Positions 1 to 7,649 of a stretch of 19,627 nucleotides of DNA are shown piece by piece (the stretch's first letter is position 1; every line of letters starts with the position of its first letter). Origin of the DNA: JANNGZ01 sp031404155 (lineage in GTDB: Bacteria > Pseudomonadota > Gammaproteobacteria > Burkholderiales > Burkholderiaceae_C); contig JANNGZ010000444.1 of NCBI GenBank assembly GCA_031404155.1, forward strand, positions 1-19,627, given 5' to 3'. Under the pieces are notes generated by a model, which was not told where the DNA came from, searched no databases, and saw only the letters and a list, made by a program, of their open reading frames with translations. The position numbers and the translations under genes were made by a program.

Positions 1-261
1 CGGATAGTCCAGCCCGAGCGGCGAGGCCGCGCGCAGTTGGCCCGCGATGCCCCAGCGGCGCAGGTGCTCACGGGTGCGCACATGGGTGGTCTTGGCGCGC
101 GCCGCGTAGCCCACGCGGTCGTTGCGCTCGACCACCAGGCATGGGACGGAACGCTGCCCGAGCTCGATCGCCAGCGCCAGCCCCACCGGACCGGCACCGA
201 CGATCAGCACCCGCGGGCCGGGCGGGCGATCGGTCGGGTGATCGGGCGAATTCGCATCCAT
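1..261 (-). CDS. FAD-dependent monooxygenase, N-terminal fragment (runs off left edge)
   Basis: Only the first 87 codons are in the window. After a proline-rich leader of about 15 residues comes a Rossmann FAD-binding beta-alpha-beta unit, VLIVGAGPVGLALAIELG (GxGxxG), ending in the acidic VVERND strand that contacts the adenosine ribose. The following ARAKTTHVRTREHLRRWG matches the PheA/TfdB/UbiH-like aromatic hydroxylase group, in which an NAD(P)H-reduced flavin hydroxylates a ring substrate. The ATG at 261 is preceded by GGAGA about 9 nt upstream, which supports this start. The substrate domain is outside the window, so the substrate cannot be named. It is divergent from nothing visible, and the DUF805 gene upstream on the same strand is 119 nt away. 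Confidence 0.85.
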   Translation of the reverse strand, partial: MDANSPDHPTDRPPGPRVLIVGAGPVGLALAIELGQRSVPCLVVERNDRVGYAARAKTTHVRTREHLRRWGIAGQLRAASPLGLDYP

Positions 262-380
262 GCAGCGGTCTCCGGTTAATCGGTAGGCGCCATGTTAGGC
301 AACGCCTGGACACAGCGGAAGCTGCCGCCTGGTTCAGCTTCCAGCGTGGCGCGCCGGCATGCCCTTCGGCGCCGCCTGCT

Positions 381-770
381 TCAGAACCGCCCGGTCAAAT
401 CCTCGCCATAACGGTTGGCGCCGGGTGTGCCGCGCAGCAGGCCGTTTTCCACCAACACCCAGAGCCAGCCGACCACCGGAATCAGGTTCACCAGCACAAA
501 CGCGCCGTGGCGGTCGCGGTCATGCCAGCGCTTCACGCTCACCGCTAGCGCGGGCCAGAGCAGCAGCGCGTTCACCGCCACCTCGGTTCGAAATGCGCTG
601 ACGCCGGCAATGCGCAGCAACGCGGTGAAGAGCAGGCCCAGGCCGAGCATCGCGCCCACCCCGCACAGCCACCACACCCGCCGCGGCACCCGGCCCTTGA
701 AGCTGAAGAAAATCTGCGCCGCGGTCATCGGCGGGGGGGCGAGCAGGTGGGCGAGGGCGTGGTCGGGCAT
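381..770 (-). CDS. DUF805 family inner-membrane protein
   Basis: This is a 129-aa protein with the hallmarks of DUF805: an N-terminal FSFKGRVPRRVWW segment, three hydrophobic helices (about residues 32-54, 63-78 and 90-109), the polar loop KRWHDRDRHG between helices 2 and 3, and the C-terminal GTPGANRYGEDL motif. Family members are small inner-membrane proteins of unknown biochemical role. The ATG at 770 has GGGAG about 10 nt upstream. An internal ATG at 728, directly before the conserved core, lacks a ribosome-binding site, so the longer form is preferred, although its 14-residue leader is not a family feature. The gene stands alone on the minus strand. Confidence 0.85.
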   Translation of the reverse strand: MPDHALAHLLAPPPMTAAQIFFSFKGRVPRRVWWLCGVGAMLGLGLLFTALLRIAGVSAFRTEVAVNALLLWPALAVSVKRWHDRDRHGAFVLVNLIPVVGWLWVLVENGLLRGTPGANRYGEDLTGRF

Positions 771-993
771 GGCCGAAATTCTCCCATGTGATGCAGGCCG
801 GAGTCAGGCTAGACGCTTGGCTTTTCCGGCTCATGGCGCCGTACTCAAGCGCAAACGCAGTAACCCACTTCCTGAAACTTCAACGCGTCCAAGGGACTCT
901 CGCGCTGGGTGGGGTGTATCCCTGTTCGGCCCCAGCACACCTGCTCGCGATTCACCACTTCTGCGGATGCACGCCGGCTTGGCGCAGCCTATG

Positions 994-1009
994 CTGGATC
1001 GCAATCCAG
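994..1009. promoter_or_regulatory. Perfect inverted repeat upstream of the peroxidase gene
   Basis: CTGGAT and ATCCAG form 6-bp arms around a 4-nt CGCA centre, 36 nt before the peroxidase start codon. Its position suits an operator, but arms this short also occur by chance in GC-rich DNA. The surrounding 771-1045 gap (275 nt) shows no clear sigma-70 promoter and no convincing coding frame. Confidence 0.25.
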
Positions 1010-1045
1010 ATTGGCATTTGCCGCCTGTCAAGCTAGGAGCCCGCA

Positions 1046-2635
1046 ATGGCCACAAAGAAGAATGTCGGAATTCTTGCTTGGAAGGCTCGACCGGACGATG
1101 TGAAGGCGTCCGCCGCCGCGCTCGGCAATTCGCGCCAAGGCCTGCACGGAGCGAAGCTGCCGCTGTTCTGGTTCCCGTTCGCATGGCGCACGTCGCCCTG
1201 CGTCGACAAGTTCGGCTACATGGCGCCGCCCTTGCTGCGCGCCGCGAGCCGGCTGCCGTTCAACGCGGCCACCCGGGCTCTGCTCGACCAACTGGGCGAC
1301 ATGATGGGCGACCCGGGGCGCGAGACCGGCATCGCCGACAGCCCGATCCCGGCCGGCTTCACTTATGTCGGCCAGTTGGTCGACCACGACATCACACTCG
1401 ATGTGTCGTCGCGGATCGACGCGCCGACCGACGCCGAGGCGGTCAACAACATGCGCTCGCCGAGCCTCGAACTCGACTCGCTGTATGCGCGCGGCCCGGC
1501 GCTCGACCCCTTCGTCTACACCTTCCCGTCAGGTGCCACGCCGCCCACGGCGATCAAGTTTGCGCTCGGCTCGAACCAGCAGAACGGCCCCGGCGGCCCG
1601 GGCGGCAACGCCGGCCAGCCGGGCATGGTGCAGAAGCGCGACTTCGACGTGCCGCGCGTCCACAACCCGATCGACCCGGCCAACGCGTCGCTGACGGCGG
1701 TGATCGGCGACCCGCGCAACGACGAGAACCTGATCGTCAGCCAGCTTCACCATGCGATGCTGCGTTTCCACAACCGCGTCGTCGACGACCTTGTGGCGCA
1801 GAACTTCAGCGGCGACATCTTCGTCGAGGCCAAGCGCCGGGTCACGCACCACTTCCAGTGGGCCGTGGTGCACGACTTCCTGCACCGCATCTGCGGCGCG
1901 GCCGCAGTGAATGCGGCGATGCAGGCGGTGGTGGCGACGCCCGGCAGCCCGTTCCGCATGCCGGTGGAGTTCTCGGTCGCGGCCTACCGCTTCGGCCACA
2001 GCATGATCCGCGATCGCTACTGGCTCAACTTCAACTTCCCCAACCAGCCCCTGTCGGATATCTTCGCCTTCATCCGCAAGCCGCACCTGCCGGTGCGCTC
2101 GAACTGGGTGATCGACTTCAACGCCTTGTTCGAGACCGGTGTGCCAGTGCCGGTGTTCAACCGCGCGCGCAAGATCGACAGCGTGCTGGCCAATGGCCTC
2201 GAATCGCTGCCCGGCTTCAGCGGCATGATGCAAGTGCTGGCCCGCCGCAACCTCCTGCGCGGCCTGGCCTTGGGGCTGCCCAGCGGGCAGGCGATGGCGG
2301 CCTTGTTCGGCGTCGCTCCGATGACCGCAGCCCAGTTGACAGCCGGCTTGGCGGCCAACGAGGCCGCCCTGCTCAACACCCAGGGCGGCCTGCTGCTGAA
2401 GAAGACGCCGCTGTGGTACTACGTGCTGCGCGAGGCGGTGGTGTTGCAGCAGGGCGACCAGCTCGGGCCGGTGGGCGCCGCCATTGTGGCGCGCACCTTC
2501 GTGCGCATCCTCAAGCGCGACGGCTCGTCGTATCTGCATTGGCCGGGCGGCTTCACGCCGAGCTTGCCGGCGAAGACGACGGGCCAGTTCACCTTCGCCG
2601 ACCTGGTCACGTTCGCCGGCGTCACGCAGCCGTAG
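1046..2635 (+). CDS. Animal-type haem peroxidase (peroxidase-cyclooxygenase superfamily)
   Basis: This is a 529-aa protein of the animal haem peroxidase family, which oxidises halides or organic donors with H2O2. The distal motif GQLVDHDITLD places D113-H114-D115 over Asp94-His95-Asp96 of myeloperoxidase (haem ester, distal base, calcium). GDPRNDENL gives the catalytic arginine R224 and E227, the counterpart of the second ester-forming glutamate. LHHAMLRFHNR (about 234-244) follows, and EFSVAAYRFGHSMIR supplies the proximal histidine H318. The myeloperoxidase sulfonium methionine is replaced by N228. No signal peptide or membrane segment is visible, so a cytoplasmic location or a non-Sec exit is likely. 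A Gly/Pro/Gln-rich insert lies at about 176-194. AGGAG six nt before the ATG fixes the start. The physiological substrate is unknown. Confidence 0.92.
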   Translation: MATKKNVGILAWKARPDDVKASAAALGNSRQGLHGAKLPLFWFPFAWRTSPCVDKFGYMAPPLLRAASRLPFNAATRALLDQLGDMMGDPGRETGIADSPIPAGFTYVGQLVDHDITLDVSSRIDAPTDAEAVNNMRSPSLELDSLYARGPALDPFVYTFPSGATPPTAIKFALGSNQQNGPGGPGGNAGQPGMVQKRDFDVPRVHNPIDPANASLTAVIGDPRNDENLIVSQLHHAMLRFHNRVVDDLVAQNFSGDIFVEAKRRVTHHFQWAVVHDFLHRICGAAAVNAAMQAVVATPGSPFRMPVEFSVAAYRFGHSMIRDRYWLNFNFPNQPLSDIFAFIRKPHLPVRSNWVIDFNALFETGVPVPVFNRARKIDSVLANGLESLPGFSGMMQVLARRNLLRGLALGLPSGQAMAALFGVAPMTAAQLTAGLAANEAALLNTQGGLLLKKTPLWYYVLREAVVLQQGDQLGPVGAAIVARTFVRILKRDGSSYLHWPGGFTPSLPAKTTGQFTFADLVTFAGVTQP

Positions 2636-2725
2636 GCCTGGAGCGGCGCATTCCTTTTGCCTCGCACTGCGTACGGGAGCACGGCGTGAGCGCGGCCGAC
2701 CTGGATGCACTCCTTGTGGCAGGCT

Positions 2726-2747
2726 CGTGCCGGCGGCCGCAGGCACG
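2726..2747. terminator. Possible hairpin terminator between convergent genes
   Basis: CGTGCC and GGCACG form 6-bp arms around a 10-nt GC-rich loop, in the 124-nt gap between the convergent peroxidase and HAD phosphatase genes. There is no T-tract on either strand, so it is at best a weak or Rho-assisted terminator. Confidence 0.3.
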
Positions 2748-2759
2748 ATGGAGGCCGCG

Positions 2760-3425
2760 CTAGCGCGCAAGTCCCAACACCCGCCAACCCCGCGCCGTCG
2801 CTTCCGAGAGCAGCCTCGCGTCCGGGTCCACCGCCACCGGATACCCCACCGCATTGAGCAAGGGCAGGTCGTTGATCGAGTCGCCATAAAAATGCGCGTC
2901 GGCCAACACCGCGTGCGGCGCGCCACGAGCGTCGAGCCAGTCCAGCATCCGCGTGACCTTGCCTTCGCGCATGTTTGGCACACCTTCCAGCCGGCCGCTG
3001 TACAGGCCCTGCGCCAGCTCCACCTCGGTCGCGATCAGGTGTTTGATGCCGAGGTCGCGCGCGGTGAGTTCGGTGAGCACGCGGCAGGTGGCGGTGCTCA
3101 TCACCAGGATGTGGCCGGCGTCTCGGTGTTGTTGCACCAGCGCGCGCGCCGCGGCGGGCAGGCGGGGGCGGATCACCTCTTGCAGGAAACGCTCGCGCCA
3201 GGGCTGCCAGCTTGCGGGCGTCTTGCCGGCGAGCGTGGAGACGAAGAAGCCGCAGAACTCCACCGGGCTGATTTCACCGAGCTTGTAGCGGCGCTCCATC
3301 TCGGCGTTGCGGGCGCGGAAGGTTTCCTCGAGCAGGCCTTGATGCAGCAGGAAGTCGCACCACAACACGTCGCTGTCGCCACTGAGCAGCGTGTGGTCGA
3401 GGTCGAAGATCGCGAGCGGTGACAC
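2760..3425 (-). CDS. HAD-superfamily subfamily IB phosphatase
   Basis: This 221-aa protein carries the complete HAD signature. Motif I is IFDLDHTLL (nucleophile D8, acid/base D10), motif II VMSTAT (S110/T111), motif III lysine probably K156, and motif IV GDSINDLPLL (D182, D186). The alpha-helical cap between motifs I and II and the overall length match the IB subfamily (SerB-like, CicA/TIGR01490-type), which hydrolyses small phosphomonoesters. The substrate cannot be read from sequence. Translation starts at GTG 3425: an in-frame TAG lies only 9 nt upstream, so no longer form is possible. It lies 111 nt downstream of the aldehyde dehydrogenase on the same strand, separated by a REP-like repeat, so co-transcription is possible but unproven. 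Confidence 0.88.
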   Translation of the reverse strand: MSPLAIFDLDHTLLSGDSDVLWCDFLLHQGLLEETFRARNAEMERRYKLGEISPVEFCGFFVSTLAGKTPASWQPWRERFLQEVIRPRLPAAARALVQQHRDAGHILVMSTATCRVLTELTARDLGIKHLIATEVELAQGLYSGRLEGVPNMREGKVTRMLDWLDARGAPHAVLADAHFYGDSINDLPLLNAVGYPVAVDPDARLLSEATARGWRVLGLAR

Positions 3426-3445
3426 GGGGCCCTAGACGCCTGCAG

Positions 3446-3472
3446 GGGCTTCGACAGGCTCAGCCCGAACGG
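3446..3472. repeat. REP-like intergenic repeat (CTTCGACAGGCTCAGCCCGAACGG type)
   Basis: This copy sits between the HAD phosphatase and aldehyde dehydrogenase genes. Its CTCAGCCCGAACGG 14-mer (3459-3472) recurs exactly at 15079-15092 and 16046-16059, and variants occur at 15954-15968 (inverted) and 16848-16904. Such CTTCGACA-GCTCAG elements are familiar dispersed intergenic repeats in Burkholderiales and Xanthomonadales genomes. Confidence 0.7.
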
Positions 3473-3536
3473 ATGAGTGGTTGTCGTGCAATTGGGAAAG
3501 CTCAATAGGGGCAGCCCGGCGATTGGTTCGCCACCG

Positions 3537-4911
3537 TCAGGCCGGCTGTTTCAGGTGCCATGCCTTCGGCCGCGTGAATGTGCTGATGCCCTGCGTCGAC
3601 AAGGTGAGGCCGATGCCCGAATCGCCATGCCCGCTCCAGGGCAGGCGCGGGCTGACGCGGTCGCAGCAGTTCCAGTACACGGTGCCGGCGTTGACGCGCG
3701 CGAGCAGCTCGCGTGCGGTGGCCTCGCTGCGGCTGAACACGCCCGCGGTGAGGCCGTAGCGGGTGTCGTTCATCAGCGCCACGGCTTCGTCGTCGCTGCC
3801 CACTTTCTGGATGCCGATGAGCGGGCCGAAGCTCTCTTCGCGCATCAACTCCATGCGGTGGTCGACGCCGGTGAGCACCGTGGGCGCAAAACTGCTACCC
3901 GGCCCCGGCAGCCGTGTGCCGCCACAGCGCAGCGTGGCGCCTTTGGCCAGCGCGTCGGCCACCTGCGCTTCGAGCACTTGCAGCTGCGCGCTGCGGGTGA
4001 CAGCGCCGATGTAAGTGTCTTCCGACGCCGGGCTGCCCACCTTGAAACCGGCCACGGTGCGCAGGAAATGTTCGACGAACTCGTCGTGCACTGCCTCGTG
4101 CACATAGACGCGCTCCACCGAGCAGCAGCTCTGGCCGGTGTTGTACATCGCGCCGTCGGCGAGAGCTTCGGCGGCGGCACTCACATCGGCGTCGGCGCGC
4201 ACGTAGGTCGGGTCCTTGCCGCCGAGTTCGAGTTGCAGCTTCACCAGGCGGCTGCCGAGCGTGGACACGATCCTCATTCCGGTTGCGTGGCTGCCGGTGA
4301 AAAACAGGCCGTCGATGCGCTGCTCGGCCAGCGCGGTGCCCACGCTCGCGCCACCCACCAACGTGGTGAACACATCGCTCGGCACGCCCGAGCCGTGCAG
4401 CAGCCGCGCAATGTGCAGGCCGGTGAGGGTGGCGTACTCACTCGGTTTGTAGAGCACCGCGTTGCCGGTGAGCAGCGCCGGGATGAACACGTTGCCGCCA
4501 ACGTAATACGGGTAGTTCCAGGCCGAGATGTTGGCCACCACACCGAGCGGCTCGTGGGTGATGCGTTCAGTGATCTGGCCGTCGCTGAACAGGTCCTCGG
4601 TCGCGACCGCGCGCTCCACTTCGGCGAGAAAGTAATCGATGCGCCCGAGCAGGCCGGTGAGTTCGCTGCGCGATTGTTTGATCGGCTTGCCGACCTCGGC
4701 GGTGAGGGTGGCGGCGAGCGTGGATCTCGGCCTCGACCTCGGCGCGGAAGCGTTGAATGCACTGTTTGCGTTCGGCCAGGGGCGTTGCGGCCCAGGCGGG
4801 CTGTGCGTTGCGCGCGGCTTGGGCCTTCTGCGCCACGCTGGTCTCGTTGTCGGTCGGCACCTCGGCAATCAGGGCGCCGGTGGCGGGGTTGTGGATCGAG
4901 AGGGTGCTCAT
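3537..4911 (-). pseudogene. Aldehyde dehydrogenase with internal frameshift (succinate-semialdehyde-dehydrogenase-like)
   Basis: The family start MSTLSIHNPATG lies at ATG 4911, 10 nt after the alcohol dehydrogenase stop. Residues 1-64 (to AEIH) read in one frame. From 4718 onward the family sequence LAATLTAEVGKPIKQ continues in another frame to the stop at 3537, and the whole span is 3n+1 nt long. One extra base near 4719 (or two missing) therefore breaks the gene. As read, translation gives a 114-aa truncated product. The rest is intact: SAWNYP (N132), FTGS at about 204-207, ELGGK (E228), GQSC (catalytic C262) and ESFGP, for a repaired length of about 457 aa, normal for NAD(P)-dependent aldehyde dehydrogenases. 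Conservation after the break implies a very recent mutation or a sequence error. No slippery heptamer is present. Context suggests oxidation of the aldehyde made by the adjacent alcohol dehydrogenase. Confidence 0.85.
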
Positions 4912-4921
4912 CTTTCGGGGC

Positions 4922-6076
4922 TCACATGGCCGCCAGGAACAGCCGCTCGTAGTCGGCGGCGGTGGCCGGGCGCGGGTTGGTCTGGCTGGTGAAGTCCTGC
5001 TCGGCCAGCGGCACCAGGCGCGGCAGGTGTTCGCGGGTGACACCCCGCGCGGCCAGGCCGCCGCTGATGCCGATCTTGGATTTCAGCTCGCGGAGCCAGG
5101 GCACGAAGGCGGCACCGCCGCCGCGTTGCGAGCCCAAGCCCGCCGGAATTCCAACCGCATGTGCGAGTTCGTCGAACTTCTCCGGCACCGCCTCGAAGTT
5201 CCAGGCCAGCACGGTGTCGATCATCAGCGCGTTGGCCAGGCCGTGGTGCAGGTCGCAAACCGCGCCGAGGGCATGGGCGCAGGCGTGCACCGAGCCCAAG
5301 TCTTTCTGGAATGCGATCGCGCCCATCATCGAGCTCATCATCATGTCGGCGCGTGCGGCCAGGTTTGACGGCTCGGACACAGCGGTGGCCAGCGCTCTCG
5401 CACCGATGCGCAAACCTTCCAGCGCGATGCCGTCGCACAGCGGGTGGTAAGCGGGCGAGAGGTAACTCTCGATGTTGTGGGTGAGCGCGTCCATGCCGGT
5501 GGCGGCGGTGACGGTCGCGGGCAAGGCCAGCGTGAGTTCGGGGTCGGCGAACACGGCCCGCGCCAGCAGCTTGGCGTTGAACACGGTGCGTTTGTGGTGC
5601 GTGTCGTTCTCGCTCACCACCGCCGAGCGGCCGACCTCGCTGCCGGTGCCCGAAGTGGTGGGCAGCGCCACCAAGTACGGCAGCGGGTTGACGATGGCGC
5701 GCACCTGCGGGTGGTCCCACACGTACTCGAGCACATCGCCCGGGTGCACCGCCATCACGCCCACCACCTTGGCCACGTCCAGCGCGGCGCCGCCGCCGAA
5801 GCCGATGACCGTGTCGGCGTGGTGCGCCTTGAACGCCGCCGCGCCGGCCATCACCTGCGCACAGGTGGGGTTGCCGAAGACGCCGTCGAAGACCGCGACT
5901 TCGAGCCCCGCTAGATGCGCGCGAAATTCGGCCAGCAGCGGGAGCTGCGCCAACGCGCGGTCGGTGACGATCAACGGGCGCTTGCAAGCTTGTTCTCGCA
6001 GATGGTCGGCCACGAGCCTGCGCGCGCCGGCGCCGAAGTGGACCGTGGTGGGGAAGGAGAAGCGGGTGATGGTCAT
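4922..6076 (-). CDS. Iron-containing alcohol dehydrogenase
   Basis: This 384-aa group III (FucO-like) NAD-dependent alcohol dehydrogenase has GFGGGAALDVAK for dinucleotide binding (about 92-103) and PTTSGTGSEV. The metal ligands are fully conserved: GMDALTH gives D196 and H200, HACAHALG gives H264, and LHHGLANA gives H278 (numbered from ATG 6076). An in-frame GTG at 6088 would add MNRR. Neither start has a good ribosome-binding site, and ATG 6076 was chosen because MTITRFSFPTTVHFGAG fits the family N-terminus. It lies 19 nt after the glutamine-synthetase-like gene and 10 nt before the aldehyde dehydrogenase, so the three are almost certainly one operon. It would oxidise an alcohol, or reduce an aldehyde, of unknown identity. 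Confidence 0.93.
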   Translation of the reverse strand: MTITRFSFPTTVHFGAGARRLVADHLREQACKRPLIVTDRALAQLPLLAEFRAHLAGLEVAVFDGVFGNPTCAQVMAGAAAFKAHHADTVIGFGGGAALDVAKVVGVMAVHPGDVLEYVWDHPQVRAIVNPLPYLVALPTTSGTGSEVGRSAVVSENDTHHKRTVFNAKLLARAVFADPELTLALPATVTAATGMDALTHNIESYLSPAYHPLCDGIALEGLRIGARALATAVSEPSNLAARADMMMSSMMGAIAFQKDLGSVHACAHALGAVCDLHHGLANALMIDTVLAWNFEAVPEKFDELAHAVGIPAGLGSQRGGGAAFVPWLRELKSKIGISGGLAARGVTREHLPRLVPLAEQDFTSQTNPRPATAADYERLFLAAM

Positions 6077-6095
6077 GCGGCGATTCACAAGGGCA

Positions 6096-7472
6096 CTAAA
6101 TGATCTCGAAGTAGCGCTTCAACTCCCAGTCGGTCACCGCATCCTGCCACTGCCGGTGCTCCCATTCGCGGGTGGCGGCGAAGTGCTCGACGAAGGTGTC
6201 GCCAAGCCAGTCGCGTGCGATTCTGGATTCCTTGAAATTGTGCGTCGAGCGGATCAGCGAGCGCGGCGCACGCGGGATGTTTTCCGCGCCCTGGTTGGTG
6301 CCGGTGATCGGCGGCGCGGTGAGCTTCAAGCCCTTCTCGACGCCGTCCAGGCCTGCGGCGAGCACCGCGGCCATCGCGAGATAAGGGTTGATGTCGGCGC
6401 CGGGGCAGCGGGTTTCCAGGCGCGTGGATTTCGGTGAGCCCGCGATGACGCGAAAACTGGCGGTGCGGTTGTCGAGGCCCCAGGTGGGTTTCACCGGCGC
6501 CCAGAAGCCGTCGACCAGGCGCTTGTAGCTGTTGACCGTGGGCCAGAACATCGGCGCAAATTCCATCAGGCAGGCCACCTGGCCGGCGAGATAACTCTCG
6601 AACAGCTTGCTCATCGAGCGCTTGCTTCTTGCGTCGTAGAAAAGGTTGGATTTTCCGTCGGACAAGCTTTGGTGAATGTGCCCCGAGCAGCCCGGGTACG
6701 CCTGGCTCCACTTGGCCATGAAGCTCGGCATCACGCCATGCTGCTTGCCGATCTCCTTGGCGCCGGTCTTGAACAAAATCGCGCGGTCGGCGGCTTCGAG
6801 CGCGCTGCTGAACGCGATCGCCACTTCGTAGACGCCGGGTCCGGTCTCGGTGTGCAGGCCTTCGATCGGCACGCCGAACGCGGCCATGTCGTCCATCAGC
6901 GCATTGAAAAAACCGCGGTTGTCGGCCATGCGCAAGAGCGAGTAGCCGAACATGCCGGGTGTGATCGTGGTCGGGCCGACGCCTTGTTTCGCGGCCCAGC
7001 TCTGCGGCGTCTCGGCGAAGTTGAACCACTCGAACTCGACGCCGCACATCGGCGCCAAACCCATCTTCTCGGCGCGCTTCAACACCCGCTTGAGCGTCTG
7101 GCGCGGGCACACCGGGTAGGGCGTGCCGTCGGCATTGACGAACTCGCCGAGGAAGAAGGGCACGCCGCCGTCCCAGGGCACATGGCGCGCGGTGCCCAGG
7201 TCGATGCGCGCCAGCGCGTCGGGGAAGCCGTGTTGCCAGCCGGTGACCTGCGTGTTGTCGTAGCACTGGTCACCGGAGTCCCAGCCGAAGACCACGTCGC
7301 AGAAACCGAAGCCGCCGTCGGGGTGCGGCGCGGCGGCGCTCAAGAATTTGTCGCGGTGCAGGAGCTTGCCGCGCAGCACGCCGTCGATGTCGCTGCAGGC
7401 CACCTTCACCTTGCCGGTGTCGGAGTTTCGGATCGCGGCGACGGCGGGGTGTTCCTTGGTTTTGCTGGCCAT
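6096..7472 (-). CDS. Glutamine synthetase-like gamma-glutamyl-amine ligase
   Basis: This is a 458-aa member of the glutamine synthetase superfamily. The N-terminal beta-grasp segment contains SDIDGVLRGK, typical of the PuuA/IpuC-like gamma-glutamylamide synthetases rather than GlnA. Catalytic-core motifs are present: VEFEWFNF (metal glutamates), ETGPGVYE, GCSGHIHQSL (metal/ATP histidines), NSYKRLV and LETRCPGADINPYLAMA. These enzymes join glutamate and an amine with ATP, so the amine can be oxidised as its gamma-glutamyl derivative. The ATG at 7472 has GGTGGAGA just upstream. An upstream ATG at 7538 would add a cysteine-rich 22-residue leader with no family match. As first gene of the operon with the alcohol and aldehyde dehydrogenases, its likely substrate is an amino alcohol, which is an inference from context. 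Confidence 0.9.
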   Translation of the reverse strand: MASKTKEHPAVAAIRNSDTGKVKVACSDIDGVLRGKLLHRDKFLSAAAPHPDGGFGFCDVVFGWDSGDQCYDNTQVTGWQHGFPDALARIDLGTARHVPWDGGVPFFLGEFVNADGTPYPVCPRQTLKRVLKRAEKMGLAPMCGVEFEWFNFAETPQSWAAKQGVGPTTITPGMFGYSLLRMADNRGFFNALMDDMAAFGVPIEGLHTETGPGVYEVAIAFSSALEAADRAILFKTGAKEIGKQHGVMPSFMAKWSQAYPGCSGHIHQSLSDGKSNLFYDARSKRSMSKLFESYLAGQVACLMEFAPMFWPTVNSYKRLVDGFWAPVKPTWGLDNRTASFRVIAGSPKSTRLETRCPGADINPYLAMAAVLAAGLDGVEKGLKLTAPPITGTNQGAENIPRAPRSLIRSTHNFKESRIARDWLGDTFVEHFAATREWEHRQWQDAVTDWELKRYFEII

Positions 7473-7570
7473 CGTCTCCACCGTACTTGTTGGAAGGCTT
7501 CCCGCTTGCATCCTAGCCCCGCCCGCACAATTGCACATCCGCGGTTCGGCGGCTGAGCGATCATCGGGCC

Positions 7571-7600
7571 GACCCGACCCGACCCGACCCGAAGCGACCC
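7571..7600. repeat. GACCC pentanucleotide tandem repeat
   Basis: Four perfect GACCC units (7571-7590) are followed by one degenerate GAAGC unit and another GACCC. The repeat lies in the 177-nt divergent promoter region between the glutamine-synthetase-like operon and the Na/Pi transporter gene, so copy-number change could alter promoter spacing. Confidence 0.75.
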
Positions 7601-7649
7601 GTCAGCGGCGCCAAGACGCCGGCCTACCCCCAAGCGCCCACACCCCGCG

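Noticed and set aside
415..2763. A 782-codon plus-strand open frame overlapping the DUF805 and peroxidase genes
   Set aside because: It is Arg/Pro/Ala-rich with no family motif and runs out of frame through the well-supported peroxidase; long shadow frames are expected at this GC content.
1529..2983. A 484-codon minus-strand frame antisense to the peroxidase and overlapping the HAD gene
   Set aside because: Its His/Arg/Val/Ala-rich content has no recognisable domain, and both overlapped genes are convincing.
4700..4730. Programmed ribosomal frameshifting in the aldehyde dehydrogenase
   Set aside because: No slippery heptamer, downstream pseudoknot or internal ribosome-binding-site pattern is visible, and the family does not use recoding.
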